From positions 1-32,854 of the forward strand of contig JABDEC010000012.1 of NCBI GenBank assembly GCA_013287265.1: a stretch of 32,854 nucleotides of DNA, read 5' to 3'. A model generated the notes under the pieces. That model was not told the origin of the DNA, did not search any database, and worked only from the letters and a program-made list of their open reading frames with translations. The translations under genes and the position numbers were made by a program. This DNA comes from Candidatus Babelota bacterium (GTDB taxonomy: Bacteria; Babelota; Babeliae; Babelales; JABDEC01). Below are positions 16,598 through 24,861 of this stretch, piece after piece. The first letter of the stretch is position 1, and every line of letters begins with the position of its first letter.

Positions 16598-17722
16598 ATG
16601 AAGAATAAAATTATATTTTATAATATTTTATTTTTAATAATTTATTTTTTTAATATTAACTTGTTGGGTAATGAATTAAAATTATCTTTACAGAAAGAAT
16701 TGGGAATAGGCAATCTTAAATCAGATTTTTTACAATACTTAAAAGATACATTTAAAATAAATATTTTTTTTGAAACAGGTACTTATGCGGGTGAAACTAC
16801 TGATAAGGCCTCGCAAATATTTTATAAAGTTTATACTACGGAACTATTTGAACCTTTGTATAATGCAGCTTTAAAAAGATTTAGAGATAAGAAAAATGTA
16901 ATATGCATAAAGGGTCATTCTGGTGAAATTATTGATAGAATTTTGCCAACATTAAAAAATGAAAAAATAATTTTTTGGCTTGATGCTCATTATTCGGGAC
17001 ATGGTACAGGTAAAGGTTCTGGTGAAACTGCCGAAGATATAACTCCTATAAGGAAAGAAATAGATTCAATATTAAAGCATTCTCAGTTGTTAGAAGATTT
17101 TGTAATTTTGATTGATGACATTAGAGGTTTTGGTTCTAGAATTAATTCGACCACACACTTAGGTTGTTGGGCATATCCTACTCTGCAAGAAATATGTGAA
17201 AATATCTTATCTGTAAATAAAAATTTTAAATTTGCTGTTATAGGAGATATTTTACTTTGTTATGATTCTTATAAACATAAGCCTCTATTTTCTGAAATGA
17301 TTCATGCAATCACAAAAAACCGTTTATATGATGGAAAAAATTTAAATGATGAAGATTTATTATTAACTGAAAAAATAATAATGGAGTCTAAAAATGAGGA
17401 ACAATCTTTTTTAGAAAGATTATATTTAATGATGGGTGCTGATTGTGATTATAAAGAATTTCATTATTTATTATGGTTTGCCTTATCAAGTTTTAGTAAT
17501 AAAAAATATGATTTATCTTTAAAACTATTTGAAAAAATTATTAATGAAAATGGATATGATCATTGGAGAATATTTTGGTATGCTGCCAGATCAGCTTTTT
17601 GTGCAAATAAAATTGAAAAAGCAATGACTTTAGCAGAAAAAATAAGTGAAAATCAAATTAATATTAAATATAAAGAAAAATTATTTAATATGATTAAAAA
17701 AAATAAAGGGAATAATGAATAA
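16598..17722 (+). CDS. Exported methyltransferase-like protein, FETGTYAG family (long copy, TPR tail)
   Basis: A 374-residue paralogue of the protein encoded at 9684-10676, with signal segment 4-23, FFETGTYAG (57-65), WLDAHYSG (127-134) and LIDDIRGFGS (171-180). The C-terminal 90 residues carry two TPR-like helical pairs (SFSNKKYDLSLKLFEKII, then YAARSAFCANKIEKAMTLAEKI), the second absent from the shorter copy. The reaction is inferred as SAM-dependent methylation in glycan assembly and is untested. It lies five bases after the dehydratase. Its end overlaps the start of the fusion gene by eight bases, with that gene's AAAGGG inside its own 3' end, so the three are one operon. Confidence 0.68.
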   Translation: MKNKIIFYNILFLIIYFFNINLLGNELKLSLQKELGIGNLKSDFLQYLKDTFKINIFFETGTYAGETTDKASQIFYKVYTTELFEPLYNAALKRFRDKKNVICIKGHSGEIIDRILPTLKNEKIIFWLDAHYSGHGTGKGSGETAEDITPIRKEIDSILKHSQLLEDFVILIDDIRGFGSRINSTTHLGCWAYPTLQEICENILSVNKNFKFAVIGDILLCYDSYKHKPLFSEMIHAITKNRLYDGKNLNDEDLLLTEKIIMESKNEEQSFLERLYLMMGADCDYKEFHYLLWFALSSFSNKKYDLSLKLFEKIINENGYDHWRIFWYAARSAFCANKIEKAMTLAEKISENQINIKYKEKLFNMIKKNKGNNE

Positions 17723-19538
17723 AATTTTTGTTTATATATTTTTAATTTTTACTTCCTTTTTATCAGCAAATGGAATAAATAAAACTTTTTTAGTTTATGG
17801 TGGTAAAAATGGCTGGATTGGTCAAAAAATAGTTAAATATTTAAAAGATTTTGGTCATAACCCCGTTTGTGCTCAATCCCGATTAGAAAATAGAGAAGAA
17901 CTAATAAAAGAAATAGAAAAAACAAAGCCCGATTTTATTATTAATGCTGCAGGAATTACGGGAAGACCAAACGTAGATTGGTGCGAAACACATAAAGAAG
18001 AAACGTTGCGCACGAATGTAATTGGAACTTTGAATCTTGCAGACGTTGCATATTTAAATAATATTCATATGACAAATTTAAGTACCGGTTGTATTTATCA
18101 ATATGATGAAAAACATCCAATAAATAGCGGAAAAGGTTTTACAGAAGAAGATGAACCGAATTTTAAAGAATCTTTCTATTCAAAAACAAAAATATTATTA
18201 GAAAAATTAATCCTAGAGTATCCAAATGTTTTAAATTTACGAGTAAAAATGCCTGTTTCTGATGATTTGCATCCCAGAAGTTTTGTTGGCAAAATAATCG
18301 GTTATAAAAAATTAATAAATATCCCGAACTCTTTATGCGTTTTAGAAGATTTATTGCCAATTGCTATTGATATGACAGTAAAAAAAATCAATGGAAATTA
18401 TAATTTTGTTAATCCTGGTTCATTGTCACATAATGAAGTTTTAGATCTTTATAAAGAATATATAGAGCCAAATTTTAAATATGAAAATTTTTCGCTTGAA
18501 GAGCAGGCAAAAATATTAAAAGTAGGGCGGTCTAATTGTGAGTTAAGTGCTGCAAAATTATTAAAAGAGTTTCCAGGTATTCCTAATATAAAAGATTCTC
18601 TTAAATTATTATTTGAAAGATATAAAAAAAATCAAAATATATTGAGAAACCCAGAAAATAAAAAAGTTTTAATAATGACACATAATTACAATCAACCGGA
18701 TTTTATTTATCTTCAGGACATGACTTTTAAAAAATTCTTAAAGGATAATTACGAATTCGTTGTATTTAATGATGCCCCAGACGAGAAAACTTCAAAATTA
18801 ATTTGTGATGTTTGTAAAAACTGTAATGTAAAATGCGTTAATATACCACAAAATATTCATAATTTATGGCCAAGTTGTAGGCCATTAACAAATACTACTT
18901 CTCCCAGTAATGTAAGACACGTACATGCGATTAAATACTCATTAGATTTAATGGGATTTGATCATAACGGAATTGTTATGTTTATAGATTCTGACATGTT
19001 TTTGGTTCGGCCTTTTAATATAAATGAATTTATGAAAGATCTTGATATTGCCTCAGTTTACAAAGGTGCATCGGATGATAAAAAAAGTGTCGGCTATTTA
19101 GTCCCATTGCTAACAATGTTAAATATGTCAAAATTGCCTGACAAAAGAACTTTGGATTTCAGTTGTGGCGAAGCTAACGGTTTCTTACTAGATACTGGTG
19201 GACTTACTTATTATTATTTAAAAAATCATCCGAATTTAAAAACATATTGGTTTGATGAGTTTTATGGTTGGCAGCTATTTTGTCCCGAGGAATATGCGAA
19301 ACACCGCGAAGATAAAACTACACCGGTTACACAGCAAATACAGAAACTTAAATCTTTAGGATTTAATGATAAAGAAATAAAGTTTTTGCAAAAAAAGCCT
19401 AGTACCTTTTCATATCAATTTAATAATAATTTTTTTCATTTTAGAGGTGGATCGAATTATGATAATTTTTCTAAAGATTTTATGTCAAAAAAAATGAAGC
19501 TAGTTTCAGATTATATTTATGATATTTTGAATGATTAA
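17715..19538 (+). CDS. Fusion: UDP-rhamnose epimerase/reductase plus DSD-family glycosyltransferase, exported
   Basis: A 607-residue two-domain protein. Residues 2-18 form a signal peptide. Residues about 21-305 are a plant UER1-like epimerase/reductase: YGGKNGWIGQK (28-38), GRPNVDWCE (83-91), TGCIYQYD (124-131), SFYSKTK (153-159) and K193. The Cys126, Tyr155, Lys159 and Lys193 spacing matches the 13019 copy. After a charged linker (about 303-316) follows a DSD GT: KVLIMTHNYNQPDF (317-330), FNDAPD (351-356), SPSNVRH (396-402), DSDMF (425-429) and HFRGGSNYDNF near the end. Both halves exist as separate genes at 13019 and 10873. The GT half has lost its own signal peptide. The fusion suggests that DSD GTs use UDP-rhamnose. 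Confidence 0.85.
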   Translation: MNKIFVYIFLIFTSFLSANGINKTFLVYGGKNGWIGQKIVKYLKDFGHNPVCAQSRLENREELIKEIEKTKPDFIINAAGITGRPNVDWCETHKEETLRTNVIGTLNLADVAYLNNIHMTNLSTGCIYQYDEKHPINSGKGFTEEDEPNFKESFYSKTKILLEKLILEYPNVLNLRVKMPVSDDLHPRSFVGKIIGYKKLINIPNSLCVLEDLLPIAIDMTVKKINGNYNFVNPGSLSHNEVLDLYKEYIEPNFKYENFSLEEQAKILKVGRSNCELSAAKLLKEFPGIPNIKDSLKLLFERYKKNQNILRNPENKKVLIMTHNYNQPDFIYLQDMTFKKFLKDNYEFVVFNDAPDEKTSKLICDVCKNCNVKCVNIPQNIHNLWPSCRPLTNTTSPSNVRHVHAIKYSLDLMGFDHNGIVMFIDSDMFLVRPFNINEFMKDLDIASVYKGASDDKKSVGYLVPLLTMLNMSKLPDKRTLDFSCGEANGFLLDTGGLTYYYLKNHPNLKTYWFDEFYGWQLFCPEEYAKHREDKTTPVTQQIQKLKSLGFNDKEIKFLQKKPSTFSYQFNNNFFHFRGGSNYDNFSKDFMSKKMKLVSDYIYDILND

Positions 19539-19564
19539 ATTTATTTTACTAAATTTAATTTTTT
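19535..19564 (+). terminator. Rho-independent terminator after the fusion gene
   Basis: A 9-base perfect inverted repeat (TTAAATTTA at 19535-19543, TAAATTTAA at 19550-19558, 6-base loop) is followed by T6. It overlaps both convergent stop codons. The all-A/T stem keeps confidence moderate. Confidence 0.5.
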
Positions 19565-20296
19565 AAAAATTTCTTTCCATTCTTTTTCTGATCCATCATC
19601 ACTTATATAAAAATTTTTTACTTTAGGAACTTTCCAATCATTTTTATATTCTTTATCGCTTGAAGAAATTACAATTAATTCCCAATTATCATAAGGAAAT
19701 TTTTTAATTAATATATTTCTTAATTTGATAACTGAAGTTAAATTTTGTGGATCTTTGTCAAATTTCCAATTTGCTTTTATTCTAAAAAAATAAACTTTGT
19801 TTGCTAAATTACAAACATTATAAAAACGCTCAATACGTCTTTGATATTTTTCATTAACATCAGGTAAAAAATCTAAAAAATTATGAACTATTTCGTGAAC
19901 TCCATCACCTCTATCTTTAGTAGGAAAATCATGTGGCATTCCTATATTATATTTTGTATTAAAAACTCCCTGTCTTAAGTACATTGGATTTAAAAAATCT
20001 ATAAAATTATTTTCAATTAATTCACATAAACCAGTGAAAGATGTCATTATCCAATCAAATGGAAATGCTAATAATCTTATTTGATTTTGATTAAAATTAA
20101 GTGCTACAGTGCAATTAAAACCTAAACTTACACATAAAACATCATACTTTTCAATACCGACATTTACTGATCTTTTTTCTTTTTTTTCATCTTCGCTAAT
20201 AATAGATTGTATTTGTTTATCAAATTGAATATTAAAATCCAATGAATAATTTGTTAAAAAATTTGCAGCAATAAAAATGAAAAATATTTTTTTCAT
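19541..20296 (-). CDS. DUF1796-like putative papain-like cysteine peptidase, exported
   Basis: A 251-residue protein with signal segment 2-18. VSLGFNCTVALNF (56-68), FPFDWI (78-83) and an LIENNFIDFL stretch fit DUF1796, annotated in databases as a putative papain-like cysteine peptidase and often found among glycosyltransferase genes. C62 would be the nucleophile; H134 or H138 (GVHEIVHNF) are candidate histidines. Activity of the family is, to my knowledge, undemonstrated, and a glycan-related role is equally possible. Last gene of the reverse run, 101 bases after the GT2 gene. That gap has no ORF and no clear signal. Confidence 0.68.
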   Translation of the reverse strand: MKKIFFIFIAANFLTNYSLDFNIQFDKQIQSIISEDEKKEKRSVNVGIEKYDVLCVSLGFNCTVALNFNQNQIRLLAFPFDWIMTSFTGLCELIENNFIDFLNPMYLRQGVFNTKYNIGMPHDFPTKDRGDGVHEIVHNFLDFLPDVNEKYQRRIERFYNVCNLANKVYFFRIKANWKFDKDPQNLTSVIKLRNILIKKFPYDNWELIVISSSDKEYKNDWKVPKVKNFYISDDGSEKEWKEIFKKLNLVK

Positions 20297-20397
20297 AATT
20301 TTTTAGCCTTTATAAGAAGATGTTATCCCAATTTCGGATTCCAGATCTGCAAAAAATTTTTTCAGAAATATTTTTAAAATATTCTCCCTTTTAGTCT

Positions 20398-21120
20398 TTA
20401 AAAATCACAATTAATAACTATTGGTACAAATAATTCTAACTTGGTAGCAGATAAATTTTCTCTGTATTGATATATAGGCATATCGACTATAATAGTTTTT
20501 TTTGTAAGCTCGTAAGCTTTAATCATAAAATCCCGATCTTCCCCTATACCTTCATCATTCCATTTTAATTGCTTAAATAATTTGGGACTAAGTGCAGGAA
20601 TTCCCAGAGCATATCTGTATTTATACGTTTCAATAGCAGTTTCTACATGATATACTGGTACTTCATCCATATTTTTAATTATTTTCCAACTCGCTCGAGC
20701 ATCATAACCATGATGCAATATATCAAAATCATATTTTTCAAATACATAATGTATAATTTCATTGCGTTGTGGATGTGGAATATCATCAGCATCCTGGCAA
20801 ATAAATAATTCTCCTGTGGCATGCGAACAAGCTATGTTTCGATTAGGTCCTGCGCGCAACATATTATTGGTAGTCAATATTTTTACTGGAAATTTCCATT
20901 TGTTCTTAGCTACAATCTCAATATAATTGGTTACTCTATTTGCATTAGAAATTGATATTACAATTTCATCTGGTAGTAATGTTTGTTGTTCATATGCCTG
21001 TAAAAGCTCTTTTAAATGCTGAGCATGCCTATAGGCACAAGGAATAATAATGCTAATCTTTTTTGCTATAATCGGGGAATTTAAAAATATAAAAAATAGC
21101 AAAAATAGCTTTATTTTCAT
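20398..21120 (-). CDS. GT2-family glycosyltransferase, exported
   Basis: AAGGAG precedes the ATG at good spacing. Signal segment 2-19 ends IIA. The GT2 domain shows KISIIIPCAYRH (21-32), RAGPNRNIACSHATGELFICQDADD (89-113, with D110-x-D112-D113 as the DXD) and GEDRDF (193-198), the catalytic-base region. At 240 residues it is a single-domain GT2 without membrane helices beyond the N-terminus, so not a polymer synthase. Donor and acceptor are unknown. It starts 13 bases after the fucosyltransferase-like gene, so they are probably co-transcribed. Confidence 0.83.
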   Translation of the reverse strand: MKIKLFLLFFIFLNSPIIAKKISIIIPCAYRHAQHLKELLQAYEQQTLLPDEIVISISNANRVTNYIEIVAKNKWKFPVKILTTNNMLRAGPNRNIACSHATGELFICQDADDIPHPQRNEIIHYVFEKYDFDILHHGYDARASWKIIKNMDEVPVYHVETAIETYKYRYALGIPALSPKLFKQLKWNDEGIGEDRDFMIKAYELTKKTIIVDMPIYQYRENLSATKLELFVPIVINCDF

Positions 21121-21133
21121 TTAAATCTCCTTA

Positions 21134-22192
21134 TTAATTAACCAAATTTATATAGGGATTTTTTAAGTTTGTTAAACCGATAGAATGGCATCTTTGATAA
21201 GGCCTTTTTCTTGGAATATAAATAGATTTAATATTCGGGTTAAAAAAGGAAACAAAATTAGAGACGTGACTTGTTATATGAATAAAATAATCACATTTTG
21301 ATAATAAGAGACAATCGGTTAAGGCACCTACTCCGCCTGCAAAACCTATTTTATAATTTGGACTATCAAATACAGGATCAAAATCTTTTTCCTTACGCAA
21401 GGCATCAGAATAAATTGCTTGTGCGCCATATATATTTGAAAAATATCTAATTGGTTCATAACTGTCAGAAGCTATGAAAATTTTTACTTTATCATTTTTA
21501 TGTTGAGCAAGAATATGATTCACTTCTTGAGCATACTCTTGCAAAGAGGCTCGATTTGCCACATGCATTGAATGTCTCACATGCAAGCCAATGCAGACAT
21601 ATCCCTTCATATTTTTATTATAAAAACTATCAACTTTATCAAGAATAAAGGGTTTAATTTTTATATATTTATCGATTATTTTTTTTACATAACGTCTATA
21701 TGGTAAGTTAATATTATATTTAATCCATTGATCACTACAATCAGAATGTAATTCATGAAACCCCTCTCCTCCTACAGGCATACTTGGCACAGTTTCTTTA
21801 TTTTCCAATATAATTGGCTCAAAAAACAAATCCCATCCATTAATTTCATCTGAAAAATCATCTTTATAGGGAAAATAACGATTTTTCCAATTAATGAAAA
21901 CAGAATTAAACCCTTGATCTTCAAAGTGAATTAGAGAACTTACCACTTTAAACATTTCACAAAAAAAACCTGCACCCCTAGTAATATCAAGTTGCAAGTC
22001 AACATTTTTATTTAAAGTATCGGTATGACATTTTACTACCAAATCAATTGATGAATAAAGTGGCATTGTAAAAAAAGTTATGCACCCAAGGATTAAAAAA
22101 AATCTTTGTTTCATGATTAATAATTTTGACCATGCATCTATAAAGATAAGTTGGATTTTTCTGGAAGGGATAATAAACAAAATAGAACCCAT
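21134..22192 (-). CDS. O-FucT/GT23/GT11-like putative fucosyltransferase, exported
   Basis: A 352-residue protein. Residues 200-210 (CIGLHVRHSMH), 240-246 (IASDSYE), and 291-310 (LTDCLLLSKC, then ITSHV) followed by NP match the GDP-binding C-terminal domain shared by alpha-1,2- and alpha-1,6-fucosyltransferases, NodZ and O-FucT. The His-x-Arg of HVR is the fingerprint for GDP-fucose phosphate contact. A strong AGGAGG lies ten bases before the ATG at 22192, but the signal peptide starts only at Met27 (22114), which has no ribosome-binding site. The first 26 residues are thus an odd extension ahead of the signal. Fucose transfer is likely, but linkage and acceptor are unknown. Confidence 0.68.
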   Translation of the reverse strand: MGSILFIIPSRKIQLIFIDAWSKLLIMKQRFFLILGCITFFTMPLYSSIDLVVKCHTDTLNKNVDLQLDITRGAGFFCEMFKVVSSLIHFEDQGFNSVFINWKNRYFPYKDDFSDEINGWDLFFEPIILENKETVPSMPVGGEGFHELHSDCSDQWIKYNINLPYRRYVKKIIDKYIKIKPFILDKVDSFYNKNMKGYVCIGLHVRHSMHVANRASLQEYAQEVNHILAQHKNDKVKIFIASDSYEPIRYFSNIYGAQAIYSDALRKEKDFDPVFDSPNYKIGFAGGVGALTDCLLLSKCDYFIHITSHVSNFVSFFNPNIKSIYIPRKRPYQRCHSIGLTNLKNPYINLVN

Positions 22193-22202
22193 AAAATATC
22201 AT

Positions 22203-22208
22203 CCTCCT
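22203..22208 (-). promoter_or_regulatory. AGGAGG ribosome-binding site for the 22192 start
   Basis: A full-consensus AGGAGG on the reverse strand, ten bases upstream of the ATG at 22192. It is the strongest in the window, and it decides for the long N-terminus of the fucosyltransferase-like protein. Confidence 0.6.
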
Positions 22209-22252
22209 AACAAAATTAATAAATTAAAAGATTAAAAATAAAAATATTTTTT

Positions 22253-22858
22253 TTATACTTTTAAAACATAAGTTATCCTGCTATCAGTTACTCTATATAT
22301 TTTATAATTTTTATATTCTTTAAATGCATCTATTATAGCTTGAAGAACTTCATCTATGTCAGTGTCGTGATAAATAATTAATTTTGCTGAAGATTCAATA
22401 GCTTTTTTTGATTCATGATTAACATAATTATAATCGTGAGCTCCATCAATAAACCAAGCATCTAATGGATAATGTTGTAAATAGTTATAAGTTAAACTAT
22501 TTCCATAAACCTGTTGATAAGGCAATTTACATCTCCACCCAATGTTTTGAGGTTTATGAAAAAATGGCGGAGAATTCGGAGGTAGATCTAAGCTAATTAT
22601 TGAACATGCCATGTATGCATTTTTCATAATTAAAGTACCATATCCTTCACAAGTTCCTATTTCAAATAGATTTTTAGGCTGAAATTTTTTTACTAAACAA
22701 TGTAAAATCAAAAAATCAGTTTCAAAACCCGGTTCTTTTCTAATAATCGCATTTTTTGCCAATTCATTGGTTATGACATTTTGGCTAGTGATAAATTCCA
22801 AAGGAGCAGATATAGCATAATTAGCTGCAAGTATAAATAAATATAAAAATTTCTTCAT
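22253..22858 (-). CDS. Exported class I SAM-dependent methyltransferase
   Basis: A 201-residue protein with GGAG before the ATG and a signal peptide (2-18, AIS before APLEF). LFEIGTCEGYGT (64-75) is motif I, ISLDLP (88-93) has the acidic second-strand residue, and WFIDGAHDY (135-143) is the Methyltransf_24 signature. YHDTD near residue 165 may complete a metal site. Sugar O-methylation is inferred from context. It begins nine bases after the stop of the DSD GT gene, so the two are probably cotranscribed. Confidence 0.75.
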   Translation of the reverse strand: MKKFLYLFILAANYAISAPLEFITSQNVITNELAKNAIIRKEPGFETDFLILHCLVKKFQPKNLFEIGTCEGYGTLIMKNAYMACSIISLDLPPNSPPFFHKPQNIGWRCKLPYQQVYGNSLTYNYLQHYPLDAWFIDGAHDYNYVNHESKKAIESSAKLIIYHDTDIDEVLQAIIDAFKEYKNYKIYRVTDSRITYVLKV

Positions 22859-22867
22859 GTTTCTCCA

Positions 22868-23794
22868 TCAATTTAAAATATCTGAAATAAAATCATTTAA
22901 CATTTTTGTTTTATTTTGATGATAAAAGTTTGTTTTGTGGTCCCAATTAGTGCCACCTCTATAATGTAAAAAATTTTTATTCAATAAAAATTCAACATTA
23001 TTTGCGCCTGAATGAATAAATTTAATTTCTTTTTGATTAAAACCCAAATCTATTAATGTTTTAGTATTATGCAAACAAACATTTTGGTTGGATTTTTGAC
23101 AATTTTGGCACATTAAAACAAAGGAATGACAAGCGCTTGTATAATAAATTTTTAACTGCGGATGGTCTTTTAAATAATAATAAGTATGACCACCTGCATC
23201 AATTGGCATTTCATAAATTTTACCACAATTAAAATTTAATTTTCTTTTATCTGGAAGATTTTTCATATTTAAAAATGCCAAATGAACGGAAATATGTGTT
23301 ACAGATGCTTTATGATTTGAATTTGATTGTGGAACTCCCATGATATCATAATTTTTTAAAAATTTGCTTATGCTAAATTCGCGGACTAAAAACATGTCTG
23401 AATCAAAAAGACAAACTATTCCATCGTGATTGAATCCAAAATTATCTAACGAATATTGTACAACATTACAACATCTGATTGATGGGTGATTATAATTTTC
23501 TCCAGGCCATCTTTGAAGATATGGTTGGGAATGAATCTCTTGAGGAATTCGAATACATTTTAAATTTAATTTTTCACAAGTTTGTTCAATATTTTTTTGC
23601 ATTTCATTATTGGTAGCATCATTAAAAACAATAAATTCATAATCATCTTTTAAAAATTTTTTAAATGTTTTGTATTGAATTTCTATAAAATCGGGTCTAT
23701 TGTGACTAAAAGTGAAAATAAGAATTTTTGAATTATTGGCCACAATTGAGTTAAAAAACGTAAAAGTAACAATAATTTTTTTTAAAAATTTCAT
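22868..23794 (-). CDS. DSD-family GT-A-like glycosyltransferase, exported (copy 3)
   Basis: A 308-residue protein, same length as the one encoded at 7689-8615 and collinear with it throughout. Signal segment 4-19; KILIFTFSHNRPDF (23-36), IRCCNVVQYSL (106-116), DSDMF (131-135) and HYRGGTNWD near the C-terminus. The cysteine pattern (RCC, then CQNC, then VCLHN) is conserved with copy 1, which suggests a structural or metal role. It heads the reverse run and is divergent from a GT-B-like gene at 23896, repeating the 7689/8683 arrangement. Confidence 0.7.
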   Translation of the reverse strand: MKFLKKIIVTFTFFNSIVANNSKILIFTFSHNRPDFIEIQYKTFKKFLKDDYEFIVFNDATNNEMQKNIEQTCEKLNLKCIRIPQEIHSQPYLQRWPGENYNHPSIRCCNVVQYSLDNFGFNHDGIVCLFDSDMFLVREFSISKFLKNYDIMGVPQSNSNHKASVTHISVHLAFLNMKNLPDKRKLNFNCGKIYEMPIDAGGHTYYYLKDHPQLKIYYTSACHSFVLMCQNCQKSNQNVCLHNTKTLIDLGFNQKEIKFIHSGANNVEFLLNKNFLHYRGGTNWDHKTNFYHQNKTKMLNDFISDILN

Positions 23795-23895
23795 ATTGGG
23801 TTCCTTTTTTTTTAATTTATAACTTAAATTGTTGATTTTATGGTTGTCAATTATTAAAATTAATTGCAGTTTTTTTCTTTTCTAAAAGGAAAATA

Positions 23896-24861
23896 ATGAA
23901 AATTAAGTTATTGATTTTTTTACTAATAAATTTTGCCATAGAAAGTTCTAATTTATTAAAATTTAATAAAATTGTTCTCTGGGGACATAAATTACATTCA
24001 CATACTCATTCATATATTCATTGGGGGTTTTTCAGGGCTTTTAAACATTTGGGATATGAAGTTTTGTGGTTAGATAAAAATGATAAAGTAAATAATATTA
24101 ATTTTGAAAATTCGCTTTTTATAACTGAATCTCAGGCCGATGAAAATATACCATTAAGACAAGATTGTTTTTATATTTTACACAATTGTACTTCATTAAA
24201 ATACAAACAATTAATTGATTCAAAAAAAGCAATAACTTTACAAGTTTATACACACGATTGTATTCCACGAAAATTAACAAAAATGGAACCATTTATTTTG
24301 TACAATGTCGAAGAACAAATTATTTATATGCCATGGGCTACAGATTTATTACCTCATGAAATAAATGAAATAAAAAAGAATCTTAGATTTGCAAATAAAA
24401 AGAAGGAATCTTATTTTATTGGAACGGTTGGAGCCGGAACTTTTGGAAACATAAATCAGATAAATCCATTTATTAAAGCGTGCAAGGAAAATGGAATATC
24501 TTTTAAAACCGGAATATCAAAAAGCTTGGAAGATAATATTTATTTTATTCAGAATTCCTTTATGGCTCCCGCAATTCAGGGAGAGTGGCAATGTAAAAAT
24601 GGTTATATACCTTGCAGAATTTTTAAAAATATTAGTTATGGTCAATTTGGTATAACAAATTCAGAAACAGTTTACAATTTGTTCGATAAAAAAATTGTGT
24701 ATAATTCTGATACATACCAACTATTTTATGATGCACAAAAGAAGATAAAAAATTTAACTTTAAATGAATTGTATGAATTAATGGATTTTGTTAGAGATAA
24801 ACATACTTATTTAAATAGAATTAATTGTTTGTTTAAATTTATAAAAATGGTTAAAAATTAA
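23896..24861 (+). CDS. GT-B-like glycosyltransferase, exported (copy 2)
   Basis: A 321-residue paralogue of the 8683-9657 product, with AAAAGGA before the ATG. Signal segment 3-16; IVLWGHKLHSHTHSYIH (26-42) and YIPCRIFKNISYGQFGITNSE in the C-terminal half are identical to copy 1. Specificity is unknown. Its TAA is immediately followed by the ATG of the next gene (TAAATG), so both are read together. Confidence 0.65.
   Translation: MKIKLLIFLLINFAIESSNLLKFNKIVLWGHKLHSHTHSYIHWGFFRAFKHLGYEVLWLDKNDKVNNINFENSLFITESQADENIPLRQDCFYILHNCTSLKYKQLIDSKKAITLQVYTHDCIPRKLTKMEPFILYNVEEQIIYMPWATDLLPHEINEIKKNLRFANKKKESYFIGTVGAGTFGNINQINPFIKACKENGISFKTGISKSLEDNIYFIQNSFMAPAIQGEWQCKNGYIPCRIFKNISYGQFGITNSETVYNLFDKKIVYNSDTYQLFYDAQKKIKNLTLNELYELMDFVRDKHTYLNRINCLFKFIKMVKN

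Larger units (their letters stand above)
22868..24861. repeat. Duplicated divergent gene pair, copy 2 (DSD GT / GT-B)
   Basis: Second copy of the pair at 7689-9657, with 101 bases between starts. Gene lengths are almost equal (308 and 321 residues against 308 and 324). Confidence 0.75.
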
